Shown here one piece after another: positions 9,929-19,175 of a stretch of 64,000 nucleotides of DNA. The notes under the pieces were generated by a model. That model was given only the letters and a program-made list of their open reading frames with translations, was not told where the DNA came from and searched no databases. The position numbers and the translations under genes were made by a program. Origin of the DNA: Novipirellula galeiformis (lineage in GTDB: Bacteria > Planctomycetota > Planctomycetia > Pirellulales > Pirellulaceae); NCBI RefSeq assembly GCF_007860095.1, contig NZ_SJPT01000003.1, positions 1-64,000 of the forward strand, given 5' to 3'. Numbering within the stretch: the first letter of the stretch is position 1; every line of letters begins with the position of its first letter.

Positions 9929-11362
9929 ATGTCAGACGATAAAAACGAAAAGAAGATTCACGGAATGGTCGCCGAGTTCACATCGGTCGATACATTGCTG
10001 CCCGCGTGCCGGCGAGTTCGTGATGCCGGTTACACAAAAACCGACGCCTACGCTCCCTTCGCGGTTCATGGGATTGACGAAGCGCTTGGGATCAAGCCGA
10101 CGGTTTTGCCGTGGCTTGCTCTGGGTGGCGGGTTGGCCGGGACTTGTACCGCGCTTGCCATGCAGGTCTGGATGAACGGGATCGATTATCCTTACATCAT
10201 CTCCGGCAAGCCGTACGTGTTGTCGTTGCCCGCTTTCATTCCTGTGGCCTTCGAGCTGACGATCCTGTTTGCTTCGTTCTGTACGTTCTTTGGAATGTGG
10301 GCTCTCAACGGTCTGCCGCGGTTCAGTAATCCGATCTTTACCGATCCGCGATTCGATCGTGTAACCGATGACCGCTTCTTTTTGTACATCGATTCGAAGG
10401 ACAAGAACTTCGACGTCAAAGGGGTGGAAAAGTTGTTGGCCGATACCGGCAGCGACTACATCAACACGGTTGTCGAGGACGATACGCCAACCAAGATCCC
10501 CAAGTTTTTGATAATTGGATTGTGCATCTTGATTGGTGCCTCAATCATCCCCGCACTGATCGTCGCCAAGATGCGGGTGACCAACAGCGATAAACCTCGC
10601 TTCCATATCTTCCCGGACATGGACTACTCGCCTGCACGTGATGCTCAGCAAACGACGACCTTGTTTGCCGATAACCGCGCCATGCGTCCTGATGTGCCTG
10701 GAACGGTTGCACGGGGTCAAATGCCAGTCGATCTGGACTTTTTGACCGGGATCGACATGGAAACATTCTCGCAACTCGATTCGGATCGCGCCGAACGTTT
10801 GGTCGCCACCAAGTTGACGGCAATCGCTGCCGAGGGAGACGCACCGGCGGCGAGCGAAGCGCCTGCGAAAAGTGTGATGGATACGACGCCTTGGCTCGAT
10901 CGCAATCCGCTAGAGATCACCGAGGCCGTGGTGCGCCAAGGGCAAACTCAATTCAATATCTACTGCTCGGTGTGTCACGGCATGGATGGCCGCGGAAACG
11001 GTCTCGTTAACCAACGCGCCCAAAAGATCATGGCGACCGCTTGGATTCCGCCATCCTCCGTGCATCAGGAAGCGTTGTACAGCGATCAGTACCCCGACGG
11101 GAAATTGTTCAACACGATCAGTAACGGGATCCGCAAGATGCCGGGTTACTCGGCTCAGATCAAGGTCCAAGATCGTTGGGCGATTGTGGCCTACGTTCGC
11201 GCTCTGCAGCAGAGCCAAAACGCATCGATTGACTTGGTTCCTTCGAGCCAGCTTGCCAAGGTAGAGCGACAGAAGAACAAAGTGGATAAGCAACTCAAGG
11301 AAGCGGCCGAAGCCGAACGCAAGAAAGAAGAAGAGCGAGCCGCGAAGGCCGCAGAAAAGTAG
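9929..11362 (+). CDS. actDE: Fused ActD-ActE: membrane subunit plus monoheme cytochrome c
   Basis: The N-terminal ~180 residues match ActD (DUF3341 type): a soluble head (MVAEFTSVDTLLPACRRVRD) and two membrane helices (~55-75 and ~100-125). After another helix near 195 and a linker, residues ~330-440 form the ActE cytochrome c, with CSVCHGMDGRGNG near 350 and the axial Met in KMPGY near 408. The last ~45 residues are a charged Lys/Glu/Ala helix. In described ACIII clusters actD and actE are usually separate genes, so this is a fusion. The heme domain would deliver electrons to the oxidase encoded downstream. Confidence 0.9.
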   Translation: MSDDKNEKKIHGMVAEFTSVDTLLPACRRVRDAGYTKTDAYAPFAVHGIDEALGIKPTVLPWLALGGGLAGTCTALAMQVWMNGIDYPYIISGKPYVLSLPAFIPVAFELTILFASFCTFFGMWALNGLPRFSNPIFTDPRFDRVTDDRFFLYIDSKDKNFDVKGVEKLLADTGSDYINTVVEDDTPTKIPKFLIIGLCILIGASIIPALIVAKMRVTNSDKPRFHIFPDMDYSPARDAQQTTTLFADNRAMRPDVPGTVARGQMPVDLDFLTGIDMETFSQLDSDRAERLVATKLTAIAAEGDAPAASEAPAKSVMDTTPWLDRNPLEITEAVVRQGQTQFNIYCSVCHGMDGRGNGLVNQRAQKIMATAWIPPSSVHQEALYSDQYPDGKLFNTISNGIRKMPGYSAQIKVQDRWAIVAYVRALQQSQNASIDLVPSSQLAKVERQKNKVDKQLKEAAEAERKKEEERAAKAAEK

Positions 11363-11454
11363 CAACGCGAATTCGACTCGCGAACCCGTGGTGGCCCAAC
11401 GGCCCGCCGCACGAACCTTTTTAAACTCATTTCAATCCTACTGCTGAACTACAG

Positions 11455-12726
11455 ATGTCCAAGCACGCACCGGCCATCAAACCGGCTGACGACCCAGCCT
11501 TCAAATTGCCCGCCTCCCTATCGGCTCTGAGCTTGCCGCTTTGCCTCGGGGGTGTGGTGGTGTTGATCGTGGGTTGGTTGATCGCAACGTACGCCGTCGA
11601 CGAACCCAAGTTCGGTATGTCGGCCTACCTCACAGCGTTCATGTATTGCCTAACGCTCGTGCTCGGCTCGCTGTTTTTCGTGATGATCCAGCACCTTGTG
11701 CGTGCGGGATGGAGCACGGTAGTGCGGCGGATCGCGGAGCTTGTGATGGTGATGGTCATCCCAATGGCCGTGCTGTTTCTGCCGATCTTGGTTACGCTTT
11801 GGACAAGCGATGGTGCCCTCTATCGCTGGGATAACCCTAGCTTCGCCCAGGACAACCACCTCAGTGAAACCATGTGGGCAAATAAGACCATGTGGCTCTC
11901 CCAGGACTGGTTCACCGTTCGGGCGTGCATCTACTTTGCAATCTGGATCGGATTGGCGGCTTACTTCTTCCGCGGCAGTGTGACGCAGGATGAGACCGGG
12001 GAACGCGCTGCGACCGATCGCATGCAGTATTGGAGCGGACCCGCAGTCATGCTTTATTGCGGAAGTATGACGTTCGCCATGTTCGATTGGGTCATGAGTT
12101 TGGCTCCGATGTGGTTCTCGACGATGTTCGGGGTCTATCTGTTCGCGGGGTCGATCTTGACCGCTCACTGCATCTTGGCGGTGGCCGCTTATCTGTTGCA
12201 GAAAGCGGGAGCGATGCGAGATGAAGTGACCGTCGAACACTACCACGATCTGGGCAAATTGATCTTCGGATTCATCACTTTTTGGGCCTACATCTCGTTC
12301 AGCCAATACCTGCTGATTTGGTATGCGAACATCCCCGAAGAGACCGAGTGGTTTTACCATCGCCAACTCGGGACCTGGGGCACCTTGTCGCTAGTCTTGG
12401 TTTTTTTGCACTGGGCGCTGCCTTTTCTCGGTACGATGAGTCGGCACGCACGTCGTCGCCCGACCGTGGTTTTCTTTTGGGCCGTGTACATCCTGGTGAT
12501 GCATTACATCGATATCTATTGGATGATCATGCCAGAAGCCCACGCAGGTGAGCCAGGTGCCCATGCGGTTGCCGGCGGGTTCGTTGGGGTCGCAGCCAGC
12601 TTGTTGTGTGTGTTGGGAATGCTAGGTCTGATCACAGGATTGGTGCTTCGGGTTGCCAGCCAAACTCGAGTGGTCGCGGTGCGTGACCCCCGACTTGGTG
12701 AATCGATCGCCTTCGAGAATATGTAG
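11455..12726 (+). CDS. actF: ActF, second quinol-binding membrane subunit of ACIII
   Basis: The protein has 423 residues with about ten membrane helices, starting with LPLCLGGVVVLIVGWLIAT near residue 25. It is distantly related to ActC/NrfD and completes the integral membrane core of ACIII. The loop with SEGNPSF-like Asp/Trp residues (YRWDNPSFAQDN) and the late helix VVFFWAVYILVMHYIDIYWM are typical of this subunit. It follows actDE by 92 bases in the expected order. The next gene is a small membrane protein and then SCO. Confidence 0.92.
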   Translation: MSKHAPAIKPADDPAFKLPASLSALSLPLCLGGVVVLIVGWLIATYAVDEPKFGMSAYLTAFMYCLTLVLGSLFFVMIQHLVRAGWSTVVRRIAELVMVMVIPMAVLFLPILVTLWTSDGALYRWDNPSFAQDNHLSETMWANKTMWLSQDWFTVRACIYFAIWIGLAAYFFRGSVTQDETGERAATDRMQYWSGPAVMLYCGSMTFAMFDWVMSLAPMWFSTMFGVYLFAGSILTAHCILAVAAYLLQKAGAMRDEVTVEHYHDLGKLIFGFITFWAYISFSQYLLIWYANIPEETEWFYHRQLGTWGTLSLVLVFLHWALPFLGTMSRHARRRPTVVFFWAVYILVMHYIDIYWMIMPEAHAGEPGAHAVAGGFVGVAASLLCVLGMLGLITGLVLRVASQTRVVAVRDPRLGESIAFENM

Positions 12727-12814
12727 TTGCTGGGAGATGGACGTCACTGTCCCCCGCTCCTCAGCCCCCGTTTATTTCCATGCTTTGAACGCTTGATACA
12801 GATATAGAATAGTT

Positions 12815-13159
12815 ATGGCGCAATACGATGACTTGAATGTGAGCCGCATTTTTACCGTCGGGGTATTGGCGGTTGTCGTTACTTCGGTAACCGCGCTCGC
12901 AGTCCAGGTGTTCTACTTTTCGCTCACCCAGTGGCATCTGGAAGCGAAGAATGCGAACAGCACTTATCACCGCCAGAACCTCGTCCTGAGTGAACAAGCC
13001 GACCGGATTTCGGTTTACGGTGTAGACGGCGAAACCGGAAATATCACCATCCCTATCGACAAAGCAATTGAGCTTGTCGTGGCGGAAAGCAAAGAAACCG
13101 AAAAGAAAGACGCGGAGAAAAAAGCAGCGAATGTCAATGCACAGCCTAACGAAGCGTAG
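12815..13159 (+). CDS. Small single-pass membrane protein in the ACIII-oxidase cluster
   Basis: This 114-residue protein has one strong membrane helix at residues ~12-34 (FTVGVLAVVVTSVTALAVQV) and a polar C-terminal part ending in a Lys/Glu-rich segment. The pattern ITIPIDKAIELVV near residue 72 suggests a short folded domain. I recognise no family. Its position between actF and the SCO gene, and the 29-base overlap with the SCO start, suggest a role in assembly or linkage of the ACIII-caa3 chain; this is inference. Confidence 0.8.
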   Translation: MAQYDDLNVSRIFTVGVLAVVVTSVTALAVQVFYFSLTQWHLEAKNANSTYHRQNLVLSEQADRISVYGVDGETGNITIPIDKAIELVVAESKETEKKDAEKKAANVNAQPNEA

Positions 13160-14075
13160 CGTGCTCGGCAGCCGATCGGCGGTCCGGTGCAACTCCCTTT
13201 GTGTAGTGATCCTTTGCGGTTTCACTGCTCTTTTGGGCAGCGGCGCTATGGGACCCAGTGCGGCGGCGCAAGACACGGTGCGTGATAGCGCGAAGGTCGA
13301 AGGTAACTTCCTGCCGCGAGAAGCGCAGGGGATTACGGTCGAGCAGAAGTTGGGGGGCATGATTCCCTTGAACCTTCCGCTAGTCGATTCGTTGGGGCGA
13401 AAGGTAAAGACGGGACACTATCTCGATAGCAAACGACCCACCATTATCACGCTGAACTACAGCAATTGCCCGATGCTTTGCAATGTGCAGTTGAACCGAT
13501 TGGCGGATTCGCTCAATAAGCTCGACCTACAGGTCGGCACTGACTTTCAAATCTTAACCGTTAGCATTGACCCCAAGGAGTCGACCGAACGGGCCCGAGA
13601 GACAAAGCAAAAATACATTGAACAATTGACGAACCATCCCAGTGCATCCGATGGCTGGGCTTTTTGCACCGCGAAACAACCGGTGATTACAAAGCTCGCC
13701 GACGTGCTCGGATTTCGTTACCGATATGATGCCAGAACGAAGGAATACAACCACGCCGCGATGTTGGCGTTCATTTCGCCCGAAGGGGTCATTTCACGCT
13801 ACTCTTTGGCCATCGACTTTCCCACCGATCAATTGCGGTTGGCACTGATCGAAGCGGGCGAAGGGACGGTGGGCTCGCCGGTCGATCAATTTATTCAGTG
13901 GTGTTACAGCTACGACCCCGATTCGAATAGTTACACATGGCATGCATGGCGCCTCATGCGACTTGGTGGCGTCGCGACAATCGGATTGGTGCTTGCTTGC
14001 TTGGCACCGTATTGGCTTGGCCGCAAGGGAGTTCCTACGGTGAACGGCGAGTCGCATTTGACCGAACAAGAGTAG
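13131..14075 (+). CDS. SCO1/SenC-type copper chaperone
   Basis: This is a thioredoxin-fold protein that delivers copper to the CuA site of subunit II. The CPMLC motif near residue 119 supplies the two Cu-binding cysteines, and the His in YNHAAMLAF near 206 supplies the third ligand. An N-terminal signal/anchor is at residues ~20-45. A second hydrophobic helix near the C-terminus (~280-300) suggests C-terminal membrane attachment. ATG 13131 is preferred because GGAG lies upstream; it overlaps the previous gene by 29 bases. Position directly before coxB fits the function. Confidence 0.9.
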   Translation: MSMHSLTKRSVLGSRSAVRCNSLCVVILCGFTALLGSGAMGPSAAAQDTVRDSAKVEGNFLPREAQGITVEQKLGGMIPLNLPLVDSLGRKVKTGHYLDSKRPTIITLNYSNCPMLCNVQLNRLADSLNKLDLQVGTDFQILTVSIDPKESTERARETKQKYIEQLTNHPSASDGWAFCTAKQPVITKLADVLGFRYRYDARTKEYNHAAMLAFISPEGVISRYSLAIDFPTDQLRLALIEAGEGTVGSPVDQFIQWCYSYDPDSNSYTWHAWRLMRLGGVATIGLVLACLAPYWLGRKGVPTVNGESHLTEQE

Positions 14076-14143
14076 TCTGGATCGACTGAGACGAGACCGG
14101 ACTGAATACAAATTTTATTTTGCAACTGACTAACAAATAAACG

Positions 14144-15283
14144 ATGGCTATGTTACCTGCGGCATTTTCCTTACTGAGCGATTACACCAAAGACTATGCA
14201 TGGTTTCCGGACGCCGCGTCGAGTTTCGCGGCCGAATCGGATTGGTTGTACTACGCCATCACGTGGGTCTGCGTCCTCTTTTTCGTGCCGATTTCGATCT
14301 GCTTGTTCTACTTTGCTGCACGGTACCGCAAGGCCAAGGGCGCCAAGGCCGAAAGTCAAATTTCGCATAACACGCCAATCGAGCTGATTTGGTCGATCGG
14401 CCCTTCGATCTTCATGGTCGGTATGTTCGTGATGGGGGCCCGAGTTTACTTGGACATGCGAACGATCCCCGAGGGGGCGAATGAACTCGGTATCCAATCT
14501 TCCAAATGGAGTTGGTCGGTCGATTACGGACGTGGCACCTACCATCCCGAATTGCACTTGCTCGTCGATGAACCGGTCAAGTTGACCATGCAGAGCAGCG
14601 ATGTGATTCACAGCTTATTTATCCCGGCTTTCCGCGCTAAAAAGGACATCGTCCCGGGTCGCTACAATTACATGTGGTTCCATCCCACCAAGGTGACCGA
14701 GCGGGTCAGTGACGAAGAATTGGCCAAGGCGCAACAGTGGACCAAGGAAAGTGCCACCGAATGGGACTACGACAAATGGCAGTTCACCCCAGACGGTTAT
14801 AAGTTTTACGATTTGTACTGTGCCGAGTATTGCGGCCAAGACCACTCGGAAATGCAAACGGTCGTGGTCGTTCACGAAACGCGAGAAGACCTCGATGCGT
14901 GGATCAAACAGTACAGCAGTCGTGGCAACGACACGCTCGAAGGCTACGGCGAAAAGCTTTATGCCCGTCGAGGATGTGCCGGTTGTCACACCGTGGACGG
15001 CACCAGCGCGACTGGCCCCACCTACAAAGACTCCTTTGGCAATGAGCGTGAGCTCGTCAACGGCGAAAAGGTCCAAGTGGACGAAAACTACATCCGTGAG
15101 TCGATTTTGAATCCGAAGGCAAAAGTGGCTGCTGGGTTCCAACCCGTGATGCCAAGCTATAAGGGGCAATTGAGCGATGACGACTTGGACTCGTTGATTG
15201 CCTACATCAAGTCGCTATCGTCTAAGGGCGAGGTGGCAGCCGAGGTTGCTCCCGCAGCCGATTCGGAAACGAAGTCCGAGTAA
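14144..15283 (+). CDS. coxB: caa3 oxidase subunit II with fused cytochrome c
   Basis: Two membrane helices (~35-60 and ~80-100) are followed by a cupredoxin domain with the CuA ligands in CAEYCGQDHSEMQ (~225-237) and an upstream His (DVIHSLFIPAF ~155). A C-terminal cytochrome c domain has CAGCH near 280 and a Met ligand region (VMPSYKG). The fused heme c makes this a caa3-type subunit that accepts electrons from ActE or soluble carriers. The 379-residue length suits such a fusion. No signal peptide is evident before the first helix. Confidence 0.94.
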   Translation: MAMLPAAFSLLSDYTKDYAWFPDAASSFAAESDWLYYAITWVCVLFFVPISICLFYFAARYRKAKGAKAESQISHNTPIELIWSIGPSIFMVGMFVMGARVYLDMRTIPEGANELGIQSSKWSWSVDYGRGTYHPELHLLVDEPVKLTMQSSDVIHSLFIPAFRAKKDIVPGRYNYMWFHPTKVTERVSDEELAKAQQWTKESATEWDYDKWQFTPDGYKFYDLYCAEYCGQDHSEMQTVVVVHETREDLDAWIKQYSSRGNDTLEGYGEKLYARRGCAGCHTVDGTSATGPTYKDSFGNERELVNGEKVQVDENYIRESILNPKAKVAAGFQPVMPSYKGQLSDDDLDSLIAYIKSLSSKGEVAAEVAPAADSETKSE

Positions 15284-15297
15284 GAATCAAGCCTGGC

Positions 15298-15340
15298 ATC
15301 GTAGGTCGCAACCAAACGCAATGGGTTGCGACCCCACGAT
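15298..15340. repeat. Inverted repeat between coxB and coxA
   Basis: GGTCGCAACC (15304-15313) and GGTTGCGACC (15324-15333) are perfect arms around ten bases, and outer ATCGT/ACGAT extend the stem with small bulges. There is no T tract. It may stabilise or process the transcript between the two oxidase genes, or be a dispersed repeat copy. Confidence 0.75.
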
Positions 15341-15451
15341 ATGATTCGAACATTTACGCTGTGACAAGAAACAAATTGAGATAACGACCGACGCCTGTCG
15401 GTTCAACGATAAAAGACTGACGCACTTCCTGCGTTCGACGAGGTATTTGAG

Positions 15452-17182
15452 ATGTCTGCTGGAACCGTTCGCGACCCTGGGTTTCCCACCGAGCGAGAAA
15501 ACTACCTGACGAATTCCAAGGGGATTCTTAGCTGGATCTTTACGCTAGATCACAAGCGCATCGGCGTGATGTACCTGATCGGTGTCACGGTCGCGTTTGC
15601 GTTCGGAGGACTGTTGGCGTTGGCCATTCGGTTGCACTTAATGGCTCCCGAAGGTTGGATGTTCACCAGTGCGAACGCTAACAATGTCTACAACCAAGTG
15701 TTCACGCTGCACGGCGCGATCATGGTGTTCCTGTTCATTATCCCAAGTGTTCCAGCGGCGCTCGGCAACTTCCTTGTCCCGGTGATGTTAGGGGCGAAGG
15801 ATGTTGCCTTTCCCCGCTTGAACTTGAGCAGTTTCTACCTTTGGGTTTTCGGTGCGGTCTTCTTTGTGATGGCACTCTTTTCGAGCGGACTCGATACCGG
15901 TTGGACGTTTTACACACCGTACAGCACGACGACCGACACCTCGGTCATCATGGCGACCCTGGGCGCCTTTATCCTCGGCTTTAGTTCGATCTTTACCGGT
16001 TTGAACTTTATTGTGACCATCAATACGATGCGACCACCGGGCATGACTTGGTTCCGCATGCCGCTGTTTTTGTGGGCGACGTACGCGACCAGCATTATCC
16101 AAGTGTTGGCAACCCCCGTTCTTGGCATCACGTTGTTGTTGTTGGTTGCCGAACGGACTATGCAGATCGGGATTTTTAATCCTGAGTTCAATGGTGACCC
16201 GGTGACATACCAGCACTTTTTCTGGTTCTACAGTCACCCTGCGGTATACATCATGATTTTGCCGGCGTTCGGTGTGATCAGCGAATTGGTCAGCGTTCAC
16301 AGCCACAAGCATATCTTCGGTTATCGCTTCATCGCTTACTCGTCGATTGCGATTGCTCTGTTGGGCTTCCTGGTTTGGGGACACCATATGTTCACCGCCG
16401 GCATGAGTTCACTAACCACGATCGTCTTTAGTGCGTTGACCTTTACGGTATCGATCCCATCGGCGATCAAGGTGTTTAACTGGTTGGCGACGATGTACAA
16501 AGGCTCGATCAGCTTGACGACGCCAATGTGTTACGCGATCGGCTTCATTTTCATGTTCACGATTGGCGGTTTGACTGGGTTGCACCTTGGAACCTTGGCG
16601 ACCGACCAACACTTGCACGACACCTACTTCGTGGTCGCTCACTTTCACTATGTGATGGTGGGGGGAACCTTGGTTGCCTTCCTTGGCGGTGTGTTCCACT
16701 GGTGGCCAAAGATGTTCGGTAAAATGTTCAACGAATCAGCGGGACGACTCTCCGCAGTCTTGGTCTTCCTTGGTTTCAACTTGACCTTCTTGCCTCAGTT
16801 CGTACTCGGTAGCCGTGGGATGCCACGACGTTACGCGACTTACGACCCTGAGTTTGCGTTCCTCCACCAAATGAGCACGTATGGTGCGTTGTTGTTGGGG
16901 ATCGGTATCTTGGTGGCGTTCATCACATTGATGGTTTCGCTGTTCCGCGGCAAGCGTGCTCCGGCCAACCCTTGGGGTGGTGCAACGTTAGAGTGGAATT
17001 GCACCAGCCCGCCGCCGTTCTACAACTTCGAGCGAGCTCCCGTCGTAGGCGACCCTTATGATTTCCACGACATTGAGTGGGAAGAGTCGCACGAGCGTTA
17101 CGTTACGGTTCAACCCGAACGCAAATTGGTGCCCGCGTCGGATCCGACAAAATCGCCTGCTCACGCTAGTGACAAGCACTAA
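15452..17182 (+). CDS. coxA: caa3 oxidase catalytic subunit I
   Basis: Heme-copper oxidase subunit I, 576 residues and about 12 helices. Heme a and a3/CuB ligands are visible: HGAIMVF ~85, YSHPAVY ~260 (CuB His and the cross-linked Tyr), WGHHMFTAG ~310 and [13 protein letters not shown] ~390. The YSHP sequence in place of GHPEVY marks the A2 subfamily, in which the D-channel Glu is replaced by a Tyr-Ser pair, as in Rhodothermus caa3. It reduces O2 to water and pumps protons. Confidence 0.95.
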   Translation: MSAGTVRDPGFPTERENYLTNSKGILSWIFTLDHKRIGVMYLIGVTVAFAFGGLLALAIRLHLMAPEGWMFTSANANNVYNQVFTLHGAIMVFLFIIPSVPAALGNFLVPVMLGAKDVAFPRLNLSSFYLWVFGAVFFVMALFSSGLDTGWTFYTPYSTTTDTSVIMATLGAFILGFSSIFTGLNFIVTINTMRPPGMTWFRMPLFLWATYATSIIQVLATPVLGITLLLLVAERTMQIGIFNPEFNGDPVTYQHFFWFYSHPAVYIMILPAFGVISELVSVHSHKHIFGYRFIAYSSIAIALLGFLVWGHHMFTAGMSSLTTIVFSALTFTVSIPSAIKVFNWLATMYKGSISLTTPMCYAIGFIFMFTIGGLTGLHLGTLATDQHLHDTYFVVAHFHYVMVGGTLVAFLGGVFHWWPKMFGKMFNESAGRLSAVLVFLGFNLTFLPQFVLGSRGMPRRYATYDPEFAFLHQMSTYGALLLGIGILVAFITLMVSLFRGKRAPANPWGGATLEWNCTSPPPFYNFERAPVVGDPYDFHDIEWEESHERYVTVQPERKLVPASDPTKSPAHASDKH

Positions 17183-17266
17183 GGTCGCACGCCGATGTTT
17201 GAACGCGGCCGCTCCCGGCCGCTGCTTTCCCTGACACTTCCAACCTTTTTCTCGCTTCCTATCTTC

Positions 17267-18445
17267 ATGTCCACTCTCGAAGCTGATACCGCGACTGACG
17301 CTCACGACGCACATGGTCACGATCACGATCACCCGTCGTTCTTGGCGCATCATTTTGACACTCCCGAACAACAGTTCGACAGTGGAAAGCTTGGCATTTG
17401 GATCTTCCTTGTTACCGAAGTGCTGTTCTTCGGTGGCATGTTTTGTGCCTACGCGATCTTTCGCATGTTGCACCCCGAAGTTTTCGAAGGTTGTAGCCAG
17501 TTCCTCAATACAAAACTCGGCGCGATCAATACCGGCGTTCTGCTGTTTAGCTCGCTGACGATGGCTTGGGCCGTCCGTTGCTCGCAAACGGAGAACCACA
17601 AGGGTTTGACCGCACTGTTAGCAACCACGCTCTCCTGTGCGATGGTCTTCTTGGGTGTCAAAGCGATCGAGTACTCGCACAAGTTCCATATGGGATTATT
17701 GCCAGCGGGCTTTTTCAGCTACGACCCCGCCCATCCGCATCATGAAGGAGGCCCGAACTACTTGCTGTGGATCTGTCTTCCCTTCATCATCGCGCAGATT
17801 GGCGTGCTGCTCTGGTACGCGATTTCCGTCTTGCGAGGCAACAAGTTTCAAACCGCTGTGGCATTGCCGTTGATTGTGGTTTGTGCATCGTTCTTTGGCG
17901 GTGTCGTGCTGGGGACCGTGCTTGAGAGTGGAGACTCCACCGAGGCTCACGCTACTGAGTCCAGCGAACATGCTGCCGAAGGAGACGTGGCTCACGCTGC
18001 AACAACCAACGCTGCGGAGTCCATCGCGACGATCGAAAATGCGGGCCCAGGCACGGAATACGGAGTCCAAGAACGATTGGCGGGTGATTCCACCAACACC
18101 GGACTGCAAAACGAATTGACCGCCATGGAAAAGCAATCCGCAATGGCGAGTGGTTCGGCAGTGACGGGACAATACGAGATTGATGCCACCATCGACTCGG
18201 TGCCTGATGAGTTTCTGACGCCAAGTCGCGCTGGGGTGTTCTTTAGCATCTACTATTGCATGACCGGCATTCACGCGATTCACATTCTAGGCGGCATTGG
18301 AGTGTTGGTTTGGTTGTTGGTTCGTTCGGTTCGTAAAGAATTCAACCGCCAGTATTTTGGCCCTGTCGATTATGTCGGCTTGTATTGGCACTTGGTCGAC
18401 TTGATTTGGATCTATCTGTTCCCGCTGTTGTACCTCATTCGCTAA
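17267..18445 (+). CDS. coxC: caa3 oxidase subunit III with large soluble insertion
   Basis: Start ATG 17267 gives 392 residues; the frame is open to 17195, but that segment is not family-like. A His/Asp-rich N-terminus (HGHDHDHPSF) leads into the conserved KLGIWIFLVTEVLFFGGMF helix. Helices continue to ~220. Residues ~222-310 are then a polar Ala/Thr/Glu/His-rich insertion before the final GIHAIHILGGIGVLVWL and YWHLVDLIWIYLFPLLY helices, which are typical of subunit III. Canonical subunit III is ~200-290 residues. The insertion sits in one loop and breaks no family helix. Confidence 0.93.
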   Translation: MSTLEADTATDAHDAHGHDHDHPSFLAHHFDTPEQQFDSGKLGIWIFLVTEVLFFGGMFCAYAIFRMLHPEVFEGCSQFLNTKLGAINTGVLLFSSLTMAWAVRCSQTENHKGLTALLATTLSCAMVFLGVKAIEYSHKFHMGLLPAGFFSYDPAHPHHEGGPNYLLWICLPFIIAQIGVLLWYAISVLRGNKFQTAVALPLIVVCASFFGGVVLGTVLESGDSTEAHATESSEHAAEGDVAHAATTNAAESIATIENAGPGTEYGVQERLAGDSTNTGLQNELTAMEKQSAMASGSAVTGQYEIDATIDSVPDEFLTPSRAGVFFSIYYCMTGIHAIHILGGIGVLVWLLVRSVRKEFNRQYFGPVDYVGLYWHLVDLIWIYLFPLLYLIR

Positions 18446-18534
18446 CGCCGCAGCTGTTTGTGTGGCCGTTCGGTGTCGCGATTCGCGGACGCTCGGCTAT
18501 TGCCGGACAACCTTAACTCACTCCATTTATAACT

Positions 18535-18924
18535 ATGTCTGCTCACGATCATTCTACTGCTGACCATGCCGCTGATGACCATCGCGAAGGCTACGATTTT
18601 GCTCACCCGTTGCCATTGCCGATTTTGTTCGGCGTCTTTGCGGCGCTCGTTTTCTTGACGATCGTTACGGTGGCTCAGGCGAGTTTCGATCTTGGTAGCT
18701 ACGACATTCTGATTGTTATGGCGATCGCCACGATCAAGGCATCCTTGGTTGTGCTCTTTTTCATGCACGTCTTGTATGACAAACCCTTTAACGCGGTTGT
18801 GTTCATCTCGGCGTTTGTGTTTCTCGCGATTTTCATAATCTTCACGTTGAACGACAGTCTGCTCACATCGGGCGACACCATTCCCGTGGACGATGGCATC
18901 GTCACGATGAGCAGCGATTCCTGA
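18535..18924 (+). CDS. coxD: caa3 oxidase subunit IV
   Basis: This 129-residue protein has a His-rich N-terminus and three membrane helices (~25-48, ~55-80 and ~85-105), including IATIKASLVVLFFMHVLYD, which is characteristic of prokaryotic oxidase subunit IV (CyoD/CtaF type). It is the last gene of the respiratory block. No heme a synthesis or assembly genes other than SCO are in this cluster. Confidence 0.9.
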   Translation: MSAHDHSTADHAADDHREGYDFAHPLPLPILFGVFAALVFLTIVTVAQASFDLGSYDILIVMAIATIKASLVVLFFMHVLYDKPFNAVVFISAFVFLAIFIIFTLNDSLLTSGDTIPVDDGIVTMSSDS

Positions 18925-19175
18925 TCGGTGCGTTTGGTGGGCGTGACGCAGCGTCGTGGGCCGGACCAAGCATTGCTTTCTCGTCCGCCCATCCAATACC
19001 CAAGCCGTACTTGATGGGTTGCAGAGTCAGCCTCAGTGGCTTCGAAGCATTTGCCTCGGTCGTCCACTCACGGTTGCGTCGTCGGCTCAGTACATCATGC
19101 TCGGCTTGGAAGTCCGAATAGGTAGTTCGTTCGCTTGACGCGTTCGCGGGTGAAGGTAACCCGGATCCGATCTGC

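Noticed and set aside
17195-17266. Upstream start for oxidase subunit III
   Set aside because: The added 24 residues are hydrophobic but unlike subunit III, and ATG 17267 opens directly into a His-rich N-terminus as in subunit IV.
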